Shown here one piece after another: positions 47,698-58,968 of a stretch of 64,000 nucleotides of DNA (position 1 is the stretch's first letter; each line of letters starts with the position of its first letter). The notes beneath the pieces are model-generated. The model did not search any database, was not told the DNA's origin, and saw nothing but the letters and a program-made list of their open reading frames with translations. The DNA lies in NCBI RefSeq assembly GCF_028502605.1, contig NC_079232.1:62001-126000 (forward strand), written 5' to 3'. The translations under genes were made by a program, and so were the position numbers. The stretch is from Trichoderma breve. Lineage: Eukaryota > Ascomycota > Sordariomycetes > Hypocreales > Hypocreaceae.

Positions 47698-49458
47698 CTA
47701 GATTCCTCTTGATAGGACTGAAGCCTGTTCTCCAAAGTTCAGCAGATAAGATGGAGTCACTATAGGTGGCCAGGATTCTTGCAATCTTTCCAAAACATCC
47801 AAGTATGTTGCTTGTCTCCATCAGCAATTTCGTCTCTCAATAGGGATTTTCTGCCTGAAGAAGACTAAGATGCTTACCTGCAACAGCCCATCGCTTGCCA
47901 TTTCCTCTCAGAAGATTTGAGAGAGCATCAAGTCGCGCTTTATGAATTAAGTCACCCTTTTGTTTCCACAGCCTATACTGCACGATTCCAGCTTGATAGA
48001 GACAATATGGGAGGAAAGGTGAGAGCGTCTCGAGATAAAATGTTTCTTTATCTGCGTAGCCAGCTTCTGCAAACATGACAGCTCTCTCTGACAATTCTTG
48101 CATAGACTCGAGTATTCTGACTTTTTCTGGCCCATGCTCATCGCAGCGGTTAAGTAGAAATTCGTAAAGTGTGAAAAGTGCGCTACATCTGTTAGAGAAC
48201 AGTTGCCAGTGGGAACATATAAGAGGACGTGATGATATAACGCACCTGTCACAGATCCCAAGGGCTCCACAATATCTTCCAAAGGTCAGATCCTCATCAA
48301 TCAGCAACAGCAGAATAGTCTGTAATGTGCGTTCAAGCTGTATCGCTTCCTCCGCATTGAAGCTGGGATCAGATGTGGGATTGGTGGTGTGTCGGATCAC
48401 CCGGCCGGCCAGGTGAGAGACCTGACACTCTCGAGCCATCTGCCCCACGGACTGTGTTGGAGGTGTGGCAAGCGTGGGTGCACCGAGGATCGAGGCTGTC
48501 AAGTCTACTGGATCACCATCCTGCGACCATAGCAAATCTTCAACTGGAAGCGGATCCAATTCCTCAGGATCCTCCGTCGAAAATAAAAAGTCGCCACTAC
48601 ACAGCCCAACAAATCTGTCCATGTTCATTATCGCCCACCATGTTCTCTTTTCCTCCTCTGCGATGAGCCCGTCGATTCCGTGATTTGAGTTGCGGCGCAT
48701 CTGTTTATGGAGACCCAGAGCTCGAGCTGTTTTTGCACACGCAGCAACTGAGATACAGGCCGCTGTATGAAGGCCATGACCTATTTCATAACAGGTTACA
48801 AGTGTTCTGGCTTGGACGATATCGAGTGATATTTGTTCTGTAGCTTCGAGCATACCAAGCAAGCTCTTAATAATAACATATGGGGTCGACTGCATGCTCA
48901 TTGGTTGGTGCAAAGGAATTTGCTCAATTAGATACATGCATAGGCATAGCGTTAAGAAGTCAGCCTTTGGTTCGGCATTTATGGTTTGAAGGCTCCTGTA
49001 GAACCTAGATTTGGATAGTATGGACATCCTTTGGTGCGTGCCAACGAAGTATTGTGCCGCTATTTCGTTCATCTTATCCAATGATCCCAATATTTGAAGT
49101 GCTTCGGCTATCACTGTGAGATCTATCATGGGCTGCCGTAGCGGCACCTGGTTTATTGGACCAAGAGTTGAGATAGAGCGAGCAAAACGTGATCCTGGGA
49201 GCTCAAATGCATGCATGTCTTCGGCTATCGGAACAGATCTGCTAGCAGGGTCTTGTTGTCCTGATAGACTAGTGGGAAAATTGACCTGAACCGCATCTTC
49301 TGTGTAGATACAGGTTCTATGGAGGCTAAACGGCAATTTATTACATCGTGTGTTCATGAATCTCAATTGAGAGATGCCTACCGTATACAGTTGGAACACG
49401 AAGGTCGTGCTTTGTCGCATTTCCGCTTTCCATTTTTGCAGTAGGCGCAGGCATTCAT
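47698..49458 (-). CDS. Zn2Cys6 fungal transcription factor
   Basis: Three exons, 49458-49382, 49325-47878 and 47810-47698, give 545 residues. The zinc cluster is at the very N-terminus and needs the correct start: from the ATG at 49458 cysteines lie at 4, 7, 14, 21, 24 and 31 (x2, x6, x6, x2, x6), in CAYCKNGKRKC and the following PSCSNC. The first intron falls in the cluster region, which is why a longer open frame through it looks like one gene without a zinc finger. The domain of middle homology has ARALGLHKQMRR and EEEKRTWWAIMNMDRFVGL. A third exon adds YLDVLERLQESWPP and a short tail. It resembles the regulator at 61918 in overall layout, so they may be paralogues. It is next to the NmrA-like genes with CGGACC inverted repeats, making it one candidate for their regulator. 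Confidence 0.87.
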
Positions 49459-49882
49459 TCTGAATAGCAGCTTCAGTCCAAGTATTTCCTCGTCCTGGAT
49501 TCAGGAGAGATAATCTCGTGTAAATTGACGTTGAAGCTTCGAGTTGGGGCGGTAGTCGCGGAAGCAGCATTGAGGCAGTACCGAAGACGGTCGCTGCTTC
49601 CAGAAGTGCTTAGCAATTCGCTTTGGCGACTCATTTTAGCTTATGTAACTGCTAAATGCCAATCAACAGCCCTTTTTTGCACGCCACCAAGGTCTGTTCG
49701 CTTAAATGACGATGATAATGTCGGCCAGATGCAACTTTAAAATAAGCACTCAATTCCGCCTTTCGGGATAATCTCAATGACAGTCGCGTAAAAATTGCAA
49801 ATAAACAAATATTATCTATAAAAAGGGTCTCATAAGCAAGCAGAACAACCTTTGAAGTGAAGGATCCCCCCCCAAAAATGCT
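49459..49882. other. Promoter of the regulator and 3' flank of the NmrA-like gene
   Basis: A 424-bp AT-rich stretch. No gene seen. Confidence 0.5.
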
Positions 49883-50754
49883 TTACTGCACGCCCTCCCC
49901 AGTGACTTTTGGATACATGCGACCCACAATGTCCAGGACGGATTCCTGTTGAGCTTTAGTGGTCAGGCAGTGAGGTCCAGATCTATTTTCCCAATCCAAG
50001 AATGCGTTCTTCCCTAGGGCCACATACTTGTCCTCGTCTCCTGATGCTAAATGTTGGTCTCCCAAGCGCTTCCCCTTTGCCGTTTCGATGCGAGTGACTT
50101 GGAACTTAGTCCCGCTGACTCTTTTTAAAGCTTGGAGTATCTCATTCTGAGTCGTCGTCACTGTTGCAATACGTATATACTGATTCTTTGCTTCTTCTCG
50201 TGACATGGGATCCGTAAAGATCTGTATTATGGCCTGTGCAATGGTCTTGAATGTGGACATACTTGATCTGTTGTTGCCGTTATCCCATATGGCTGCTGTC
50301 TTCTGGCGTAGATCGAACCCCAGGAGATCGAAAGTGAAGCCGAAATCGAAAAAGAACCCAGTATGCAAACTCGTCCAGCTCAATCCATCCTTTTCTCTTG
50401 AGCGCAAGCAGTCTACTATCTTCACTTTCTTCCGCAATAGGGGAAGAACTTCAACAACACGAGGATTAGTTGTATCGTGTCCAAACTCGGATGGGATAAA
50501 CCATTGAACTCCAGCAGCAACAGCAGCATCTGCCATGGCTATTTCGGCCTTAACATCGGCAACAGAAACGAGGCATAGAACAGCATCCCGGCCTTGAAAA
50601 GCAGATTTCAGAGGTTCGAAGGACTAGTCTGTTCGTCAGACATCGGGCGAGCAACCGCAGTAATAATTTTTAGTCCAGAATCAAGTAGCAAAGGTAAGAT
50701 GCCCTTGCCCAGATTTCCGCTTGTACCGATCACAGCAATGTTCTTGAAAGACAT
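49883..50754 (-). CDS. NmrA-like / isoflavone-reductase-like NAD(P)-binding protein, probably frameshifted
   Basis: A Rossmann-fold member of the NmrA family. Reading starts at ATG 50754 (MSFKNIAVIGTSGNLG, with the GxxGxxG loop at residues 10-16), and continues to about 50635 (ITAVARPMSDEQT). It then needs a shift of frame to continue as FEPLKSAFQGRDAVLCLVSVADVK, MADAAVAAGVQWFIPSEFGHD and on to the stop at 49883. The expected strand and VDY-type residues before FEPL are missing, so a small deletion with a frameshift is likely. A 32-nt GT-AG removal would also restore the frame, but that is shorter than any other intron here. The C-terminal part is otherwise well kept. A CGGAC inverted repeat lies about 240 bp upstream. 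A pseudogene, a sequencing error or an unusual intron are all possible. Confidence 0.75.
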
Positions 50755-50994
50755 GATGGTCTAAATAATAGTATTACAATGGTGCATAGAGAATGTTGAC
50801 TGTTGATGCTTTTGAAGGACGTATGATGGCCAGGATAGATGCTGCCTTTATATTTGTCAAAAACGTTTGAATAAGACAATCATTATGTGGTAAGCTACTT
50901 GCGACGTATTTCTATGAAAGCTATCAATATACCGCTTGCCAAGGCGGCGCATTCAACCAACTTCAGGTCAGTAACAAAGAGCTAACAACTAGCT

Positions 50995-51018
50995 GCGGAC
51001 AAGGATGCCCTGGTCCGC
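50995..51018. promoter_or_regulatory. Inverted CGGAC repeat upstream of the 50754 NmrA-like gene
   Basis: Left arm GCGGACAAGG (50995-51004), 4-bp spacer, right arm CCTGGTCCGC (51009-51018). The arms match at 9 of 10 positions. Everted or inverted CGG half-sites are the usual target of dimeric Zn2Cys6 proteins. Confidence 0.55.
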
Positions 51019-52334
51019 AAAAATTAGGCTTACCTCAAAATGCCAACAGTGGCAAGCCGACATCAGTTCGTTTAGCCAGCTTAAAGATCCACGGTAGGAA
51101 GCTTCCACCGCCGAAGATTATCTCTGTACAACATATTTCACGCCAACTGAAGCACGCGCGAGCCTGGAATGAGCTGATTACCGAATCATTTCAACCGGCT
51201 AGCAAGTAGAAAATTTCGCTGGGAGACCTACCTAGCATTTTAATGCTTCAGAATAATAGCATCGCCGTGCTTCACATCAGGTTTCATGTCTTCATATATC
51301 TGCGCATCTCAACTGCCTTCTTCAACAACTCTTCGGTCTTGTACGAGATTAGAAAAAAAAGTGTTTCGATTCCAGTCATCATAGTTGCCTTTTTTGGAGT
51401 TCTAGTGAAGGCAATGGGAGATGGAGATTTTGTTTGCCCTAGCAGTTGCAATGAGCCACTTGACGTTCTCAACCGTCTTAGTTGTCTAGGTAATCTTTTT
51501 CAAGAAATCATGAAGTTTCCCGTCTGGATGTATGAAGTCATTGTACGGGTCGGTGAGGGGAAGGGTGGTATCAGCATGAAAAGCCATTGCTGAAAGATGA
51601 TTTGGAAGAGATTTACAAGAATATTCAATGGATGGATATAATTTATTTTTTTTTGGCTAGGATAAAGATTCAAAAGTTGGCAGAGATGGAGAAAGGAGAT
51701 TTCTTTTATTAACCACTCGTAGCATGGAACTTGGAAACCATAGCTAGTATCACATAGAAAGTTCTTCAACAGACCACGTATGACAGACTATCCGGTTCAC
51801 CTCATTTGATCTTTTTTTTCTTTAATTAAGTGCTGAAAAGCAGTTCAAATTACGCAAATACACTGCGTCGATGGCGGAATTAGCCCGTCAAGTCACAGGG
51901 GAGGTAATCAATCAACCAACTGTAGTGACAAGGCAGATGGGAATTGGCGGCATAATTAAACGATGTTGAACTTGAAAATAGTAATGTACCAGCACTATTC
52001 CTTTTTTGTTCATTCGATATGGAAGTATATTACTATTAGAAGCCCAGTTGGGAATGCAGGTTATCTTGACACTTCCACAATAACAACCCTGGGGTGTACG
52101 CTGTACGTTCATCTAGTAGGCTAAAATTAAGATAGCTAGGTAATTGCCATTATCCCTTGACGAAGATAATTATACATTATCCATATCAATATTAGTCAGA
52201 ATTATCCTTCTCTATAGAGATACTATGAGGAACGGTATTTTCTGTTCAGGTTATCTTCCTGTTAGCAGTCGCTGGTAGTCTAGTGTCCCTGACATGTGCT
52301 GAAAGGGCATAGCACAGGTTACATATATTAGCGT

Positions 52335-52393
52335 GCGGACCAGGATATCTACCCTGGTCCGCTGGGCGCAACTAAGGTGCATTTGCGGACAAG
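52335..52393. promoter_or_regulatory. Perfect 10-bp inverted repeat plus a half-site upstream of the 52880 NmrA-like gene
   Basis: Left arm GCGGACCAGG (52335-52344), 8-bp spacer, right arm CCTGGTCCGC (52353-52362), perfect complement. A further half-site GCGGACAAG sits at 52385-52393. The arms are the same as those at 50995-51018 but the spacer is 4 bp longer. About 520 bp before the gene start. Confidence 0.6.
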
Positions 52394-52879
52394 CTCGGCA
52401 GTTCTGCACTTGGTGGCTGGTTCACCATGGGCGTGAGCTGATATTATGGTTAACTAAGTTGTTTTATGGTGTTTGGTTTGGCAACAATGTTACCATAAAC
52501 AATTTGATTGTGCACACTACATTACGCATTGACACTTGGGACTGTCAACTGATGTGGAATTCGTAGACGCACATGTCACCCTGTGACGCAATGCCTTCGC
52601 GTGAAGCAACGAGTGACCTATGATTTCGGGCGGCAACTGCTTTCTAAGCTGCGCACTTACACAAAACCTATGGATAATTCCTGATTGTAGCTGCACCTTC
52701 AAATCAGACAAATGCTAGAAGGCTCTCTATTGCATTGCCATTAATCATCGGACAAATCTGAGTACTTAAACGTGATACCTCGCCGAATTTTAAAGCAACC
52801 GATCAATCACTAAGAATTGAGCCACACGCCAACAATCCCGATTACTCATTTTCACTCTAGAGACATAGGCGAAAGAAAA

Positions 52880-53957
52880 ATGACTTCTCCAACGGCCCTT
52901 ATAATTGGTGGTACTGGAGCTCAAGGAGTACCGATTGTCGAAGGTATCCCAACTCTTGGCGACAGTTATGAGATCATTTACTGATACTTATCCAGAGTTG
53001 GCAAATCATGGCTTTCAAGTTCGAGTTCTCACAAGAGATGTTACCTCGAGTAACGCAAAAAAGCTCTCAGAGCTTCCAAATGTGACCTTCTCTCTGGGTG
53101 CCGTGGACTCTGTCCCTGACCTGAAAAGAGCATTCCGCGGAATTGACTATGCGTTTGTCAATCTCAATAGTTGGTCCCTGGGTATTAAGGATGAAATATT
53201 TTGGGGTATTCGAATCTTCGAAATTGCAGTACAGAGTGGTGTAAAGCACTATATATGGTCATCACTTGACAATTTCTTTTTGGAAACAAAGTACGACGAC
53301 TCTTTTCGATCTGTTCATTATTATGGCAAAGGCCATGTTGAACAGTGGATATCTGCGCTGCCCCAATCGCCTATGAGATGGACAATTCTTGCCACAAGCC
53401 CGTATCTTGAGCAACTGTGGGGTTTAATGAGGCCAACGAAGGGCGAGGATGGTGTTTACGATTTTCGCTTCCCTGTTAACGATGGTGGCTTCCCATTGAC
53501 TTGTTTGGATGATATGGGATACTACGTTCGTTGGATCATCGAACATCCGAAAAGATCTGCGGGGATGAACCTTAAACTTGGAGTGGAACACGTTACGCCA
53601 AATATTCTAGCCAAAGCCCTCACAGAGGCTACAGGTCTACCTGCAAAGGGAACCAATATTGAACTGGACCAATGGTTTGAGGAAGTCGGCTGGGGCCCCT
53701 CTCGAGAACATAAAATGGGTTCTACCACGGCCGGACCAAATGACCCAACGCTACATACAGTATATGAAAGCTTCTCTGGTTGGTGGAAAATGTATCAGCA
53801 TTCTATTAACAATACAGGCTTAATCAAGCGCGATTATGCGCTTTTAGATGAGATCCATCCCCACCGGACCAGGAGTGTTAGAGAATGGATGCAGAAGGTC
53901 CACTATGATGCGGATAAACTCGATATCATCACGGTGACTGCACCGATGGCTTTGTAA
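52880..53957 (+). CDS. NmrA-like NAD(P)-binding protein
   Basis: Two exons, 52880-52943 and 52996-53957, give 341 residues. The Rossmann loop is IIGGTGAQGVPIV (residues 8-20) and the intron falls right after it, in phase with ELANHGFQVRVLTRD. VKHYIWSSLDNFF is the equivalent of the NmrA central strand, and MRWTILATSPYLEQLWG the conserved substrate-region block. There is no YxxxK, so, like NmrA itself, it may sense the NAD(P) redox state instead of catalysing a reduction, though many relatives are reductases. It is paired with the broken NmrA-like gene on the other side of the 2.1 kb region, and both have CGGACC inverted repeats upstream. Confidence 0.88.
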
Positions 53958-55438
53958 TTATTGAGCAATTATTTTGATCTTATTGGCCCCCAGTATGGAA
54001 AAGCAGGGAGTAAGAGCTGGACTGCAATGCAGACACCCCTTAGGTCTATGCGGTATGCGAAATAGTTCTTTATGCAGTTATATCTCTGATTTTTTTTTAT
54101 CTTTTCAAAAATATGCTCTGCTGTGACGGTTTTCTACAAGGTCTGAATAGTCTTATCACTATCGTACCTTCCACTGCCTTTATACCTATTATCATCAATT
54201 CGAATTTGTATAAGCCATAGATATACATGTCCTGATTATTGCTGCATTCCTTTTGCTCACCCCCCACGATAATTATGAGTGATACTGAACAGGGAATCTG
54301 CGATGGAGCACCATCTAGTGATTGACTTAGAGCTATCTCCAACAAAAATGTCAAACTACTATTTGCACATAGTACGTGATTAAGTGCAGTGAAGCTTGTT
54401 GAGTCGCCGTCATGGTTGGATACGAACAATGGATATCCTGTAGAATTTATTATTACTGCCAAAAGTACACCCTGAACTCAACAAAAATAGCGCAGTTTGC
54501 CTTTTTTGACCCTGCGATGAAGGCGTGGCCTCTTCATTTACCTAGATAGTTAATATTTATGTGAATATGGCAATGGAGACGATTAGGACGATGCCTATTA
54601 AGCTGCACGCATACGGGGTCATATACGACGTAACTCGATACACCTTCAACTGGAGATAAAAAAGCGAAGGATAGAACTCTTAGCTATTGTGCGCGGTAGT
54701 CCTGTCTTCAATCACGGTGTACTTCATGGAGTGATAGCGTGGCTCCTATTATTAAGCTTTGAGTTGCACGCTTGTTTTAAGGTTAGGCTTTTGGGAATCA
54801 TCTCCACCCAGAGCGGTAGAATAAAAGTTAAGGAAGGGCCTATACTTTCATGCGCCTTATCGATGATTCAAATTTGGTCTGTGGTACTGACCTGCTACTC
54901 AGGTACATAACCAACAAACTGTGATACCGACCCATATGGACAATACCCCAACGAAACAAATCAGGTAAAAACAACAGAACAACACAAGCTTGAATAACAA
55001 GTGCTCAGCTGCCTTGACCATTTTGCTTCTCTCAATCAATAGCGGCCCAACTACCCCGTAGTCATTTACACTTCTGTCGCTAGCGGCCGCTGTCTTACCC
55101 GCACAAGGGCGGATGCGTCCATCTTCAGTAGCTACTACCTACCTAGTACTGTTCAATAAGGCTGTGGGTCGATGATAAGACGCAAAAGGCTGAGGTATAC
55201 ACGACCTTTAATGCCAATTTACAAGGCAAATTCCATCCAATGATAAGAGAACTAAGCACTGAAACGCTTGCAGGTTGCGCAAAGGTATCTTCAGCAAGTA
55301 CATAATACTTTTTGATGTCATAATTCTGCAGTCATGTCTCACGTTAGGTAAGCGATTCCTTTGATCAAACGTGTTATAAAGGCTGACTGCCTAACCCCAC
55401 TCCGCTTATCTCTCTCTCATCTCCAGCATCAAGTAACC
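53958..55438. other. Intergenic, no gene seen
   Basis: 1.5 kb. The minus-strand frame 54462-54097 has no ATG at its head and no motif. Otherwise nothing. Confidence 0.5.
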
Positions 55439-56368
55439 ATGGCGAAGCTTTATGCCATCTCCGATTTGCATCTTTCGTATCCCCTAAATGCCTCAACATG
55501 GAATCTTCTGCAGCCAAAACCACCCGGTAGTGGTCTCATTCTTGCAGGTGACATCGGCGAATCAGCTACGCACTTAAAGGCTGCCTTTGAGCGCGCCAAA
55601 GCCTGCTTCACGCACGTATTCTGGGTCCCAGGAAACCATGAGCTCTACAGCATCTCGTCTCACATGGCCAAGCACCCTGCCGATCAACTGAAAGGTGAAG
55701 CAAAATACAATGCATTGGTAGAACTGGCACGGGAGCATGGTGTCCTCACACCAGAGGATGATTGGATGCTATGGCCGGGGCCGGATGGCGTTGATGTGGT
55801 GATCGCGCTAGTATTCACGTTATACGACTATTCGTTTCGCCCAGCAGAAATCTCCCGAGAGAAAGCGTTGGAATGGGCGATGGAAGAGAACATCTATGCA
55901 ACAGACGAGGCCGTGCTGCATCCAGACCCATATAGCTCGCGGGACGAATGGTGTACGAAACTGTGCGAGAGATGGGAGCTCAAATTTTCCGACTACGCCT
56001 CGAGATATCCGAATTCGAAATTTGTGATTGTCAACCACTGGCCTCTACGAGAAGATTTAGTCTTTATTCCAAAAGTCCCTCGGTTTTCTCTGTGGTGCGG
56101 AACTAAAAGAACTCAAGATTGGACAGAGGTCGGACGTTTTGGGGCAGACTATGGAGGGGCACTGGTAGTGGTCTCAGGGCATTTGCATGTTCGACGGACA
56201 GATGTCAAAGAAGGGGTGAGATATGAAGAGGTCAGCTTGGGATATCCCCGGCATTGGGAAAAGGCACGGGATGCAAGTAAAGGGGCCAACGAAATGTTGA
56301 GACAAATTCTTCCAGGGGCAGGAATAGTCGTGGAAGAAGGTCAGCGGATATGGAGGCCACAAGGGTAG
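55439..56368 (+). CDS. Calcineurin-like metallophosphoesterase
   Basis: A dinuclear-metal phosphoesterase, single exon, 309 residues from the ATG at 55439 (MAKLYAISDLHLS). The five family motifs are present in order: D9-x-H11 in SDLHLS, GDIGE at residues 37-41, GNHE at 65-68, NHWP and GHLH. The upstream extension in frame has no conserved residue. The long middle insert (GDDxV-like, with EWAMEEN and WCTKLCERWE) differs from bacterial relatives and is typical of a fungal subgroup. The substrate is unknown: phosphomonoester, diester or cyclic nucleotide are all possible. Confidence 0.88.
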   Translation: MAKLYAISDLHLSYPLNASTWNLLQPKPPGSGLILAGDIGESATHLKAAFERAKACFTHVFWVPGNHELYSISSHMAKHPADQLKGEAKYNALVELAREHGVLTPEDDWMLWPGPDGVDVVIALVFTLYDYSFRPAEISREKALEWAMEENIYATDEAVLHPDPYSSRDEWCTKLCERWELKFSDYASRYPNSKFVIVNHWPLREDLVFIPKVPRFSLWCGTKRTQDWTEVGRFGADYGGALVVVSGHLHVRRTDVKEGVRYEEVSLGYPRHWEKARDASKGANEMLRQILPGAGIVVEEGQRIWRPQG

Positions 56369-58843
56369 CAAGCAAGACCAATATGAGACGAGAGGAATGA
56401 ACCGATACGATGTATACCTCTGTACCTACATTACAAATGATGTTGCCCATTCTGTGCATTCTTTGGGTGTGGAGGCGACGGGATACACGGTGTGCAGCGT
56501 CACATGGAATGAGACATTCCTGCTTCTTGAGCCACGAAAGCTGTTACGCCAAAAGATTTGTTGTATTAACAAGATGTCCGTGCATCTTTAGATCTTCAAC
56601 TGGCTTCACGATCAATTTTGCGCAACGGACATAGATGCCAGCTGTGGTTCCAGACGCGGCAATGTAGTTAGTTGGCTGATTACCAATAGACCTATGTCGA
56701 CGAGCAGGCAGTGAATCTATATCCAGGTAGCGGTCAGAATCTTATCGCTCTATCGAAGAAACAATAGCTTCTAGTGGAATAATTTTAACCTTAACGGTAA
56801 AAACTGGTTTGCCAAAGAGCCTTTCGTAGAGTGCGGCAGTCAGCCGCGTGCCAAGATGGGTCCAATTAGTCACTGCTTATTACCACATGATGATATGTCT
56901 ATGCCTATAATTTTCCGAAAATGCGAACAGTTCACATCCCATGACTTGTCCCTTTTTAATTGCTGTAGACTTGTCACGTCACAACACCGCGATAATCTTT
57001 TCGGAGGTCGAAATTTTCCACTCCATGTCCTAGACATCAAGTATTAACTTAGGATCGCCCATGGGCATAACTGCCATTTCGTAAGAGCTTTTCAAGGTGG
57101 ACGAACTTATGGAGATAGTTGATGCATTCGATTGGATTCTGGTCGTAGCCGACACATATGTGGCCGACGAGCGGCTAGTCTAGTCGAGAGAAAAGGTCGT
57201 TAAAAGACAGAACTTGAACATAAGAAGGCATACATCATCATTGGTAGACAGTACATCGCATGTTTGACAAGAGCTGGGGCAGAAACACTCCATTGGAGCT
57301 TCAGTCATCAATAAACGAGATTTGAGGGCCATTACCCCTTCAAAGGTAATATATGACATGGTTCGGTTGGATAGGTATGTGCCACGAAGAGGTATACCGT
57401 GGCAGAGGCCAATGGGTCAACATTATTATTCTTATACATTGAGACCGTAGACACATATGGTAAATGACAATACAAATGATTGCAATCTACTTACCTGCAT
57501 TTTGTAACCCATGAGCGACAAATTTCGCAAGGATTAGTGTTACGGGAATATCGTATTTCGTTTACAGTTGCATCTCAAAAAAGTTGTTCTCTGTTACTGG
57601 TACCTCCTGTACTATGAGAAGTACCTACTGTCCTTTACTTTAGACATCATGCTATAGTTTCTTGGATTACATTCGACGAACTTTATCTTGCGAAATCTTG
57701 ATGTAAAACGTGACTTTGGGGTGAAACTCTCATTTACAAGTCACGATTTTACCATTTGTATACCTTGCATCTCTCTTTGTTAGACGGATCGGTGAAAGCA
57801 AGTAAGATCTGATTGAGCTTGGGTTAAGGCGTTCGCGTAAGTTTTATCGGATTAGCTGCCGCCTCTTATCGACCCAGGCTGCTTGACGAAAGAGAGCATA
57901 TCTATCTCGACGGAGAATTTAAGATAGGAGTATTTGGCGAAGCCAGAACCTTGGTCATTGGTGGGGGTCCCGGGCAGGAGCGCCAAATATGGAAGGCCAC
58001 AGCGCAGGCCCAGCAACTAGGAGTCACAAGGCCCGTAATTTCGAGACAAACATTGCAAGGATTGTACTCCGCAATCTACAACGGAATGTTGACGGTCTTG
58101 CGCGAGTACTCACGAATGACCGATGGCCCGCGCTATATCTCTAGTACGAGTAGAACTCATAGTTGTTCTGCACTGATGTTACATGCCTTGCCAAGCAATG
58201 TAACCCATGCCTTAGGTACCTGCTTTTACATTTGCTGCAACGTGATCTGAATTTCTATATACGTGTGTAAGCTGGCCCCCCGCTGATCATTATCACTACC
58301 TATAATCCGAACTTCCTTCTTCAGACATTAAATACACTTGCGTTAACTATACTGTCGAAGGTCAGTCTGGATACCCTGTGAAGATCCTACGTTACGTTTA
58401 ATCGCGGGCGCGTGATTCCGCCTCACCTTCCTATTTATTTGCACAGATTACTATAGGCAAATACCTCATAAGCTAAAACGCGGGGAATGCGCTTTTCCCG
58501 AAAAACGAGTACGCTGAATAGAGGCAGCAGCCAGTATCACGCGGCGTGCAATGGTATCTTGGGCGTTGACTACAAGGCTGCACCTGGCTGATAAGACACT
58601 TCGCCAACGTAGGGCCGAACCATTAGTTGCCGTCTCATGCTCAATATCGTTCAAATTTTGTGGGCCTTGGGATAATGTAGTTCACGTTGTGGTATCTGAT
58701 GATGTGAACATCCTTTAATCCACATGAATCTGCTGTAACTCAAATGAAGGCTAAAGTTAGCGGGAGTAATACTACCTTCTAAATTTGTATGTATCCAGGG
58801 ATGGCAAAACCTAAAAGGAAAAAGATATCAGGAGCTTGCTTTC
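56369..58843. other. 2.5 kb gap with only weak coding-like traces
   Basis: No confident gene. The minus strand at about 57055-57175 reads VGHICVGYDQNPIECINYLHK-like text and a 59-codon Cys-rich frame sits at 57180-57356. Neither connects to anything recognisable. The frame at 57951-58250 has a GGGPG phrase but not a Rossmann motif. Possibly remnants, possibly chance. Confidence 0.4.
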
Positions 58844-58850
58844 TATAAAA
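58844..58850 (+). promoter_or_regulatory. TATA box of the chitinase gene
   Basis: TATAAAA at 58844-58850 is 119 bp before the ATG at 58969, a plausible fungal core-promoter position. Confidence 0.5.
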
Positions 58851-58968
58851 GCACCTCAAGGGCCCCTTCATCCATTGTGTAGCTAAATCCAAGAATCACT
58901 TTATTCTTACAGCTCGGTTGAGTCACTATTTTGATCACTTATCGTCAACTCAATCAAGCATTTTAATC

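Larger units (their letters stand above)
50755..52879. other. 2.1 kb divergent intergenic region between two NmrA-like genes
   Basis: Starts of the two NmrA-like genes face away from each other across this stretch. It holds both inverted-repeat operators described separately, and no convincing gene; frames at 51243-51593 and 52333-52566 have no motif. A further TCGGACAA at 52748-52755 lies about 125 bp before the 52880 start. Confidence 0.55.

Noticed and set aside
51243..51593. 116-residue plus frame between the NmrA-like genes
   Set aside because: No motif, low-complexity hydrophobic start, no support from splicing.
54097..54462. 121-residue minus frame
   Set aside because: It begins at a TTG and has no ATG at the head and no known domain.
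57951..58250. Frame starting with a GGGPG phrase
   Set aside because: Resembles a Rossmann loop only superficially; the rest has no dehydrogenase signature.
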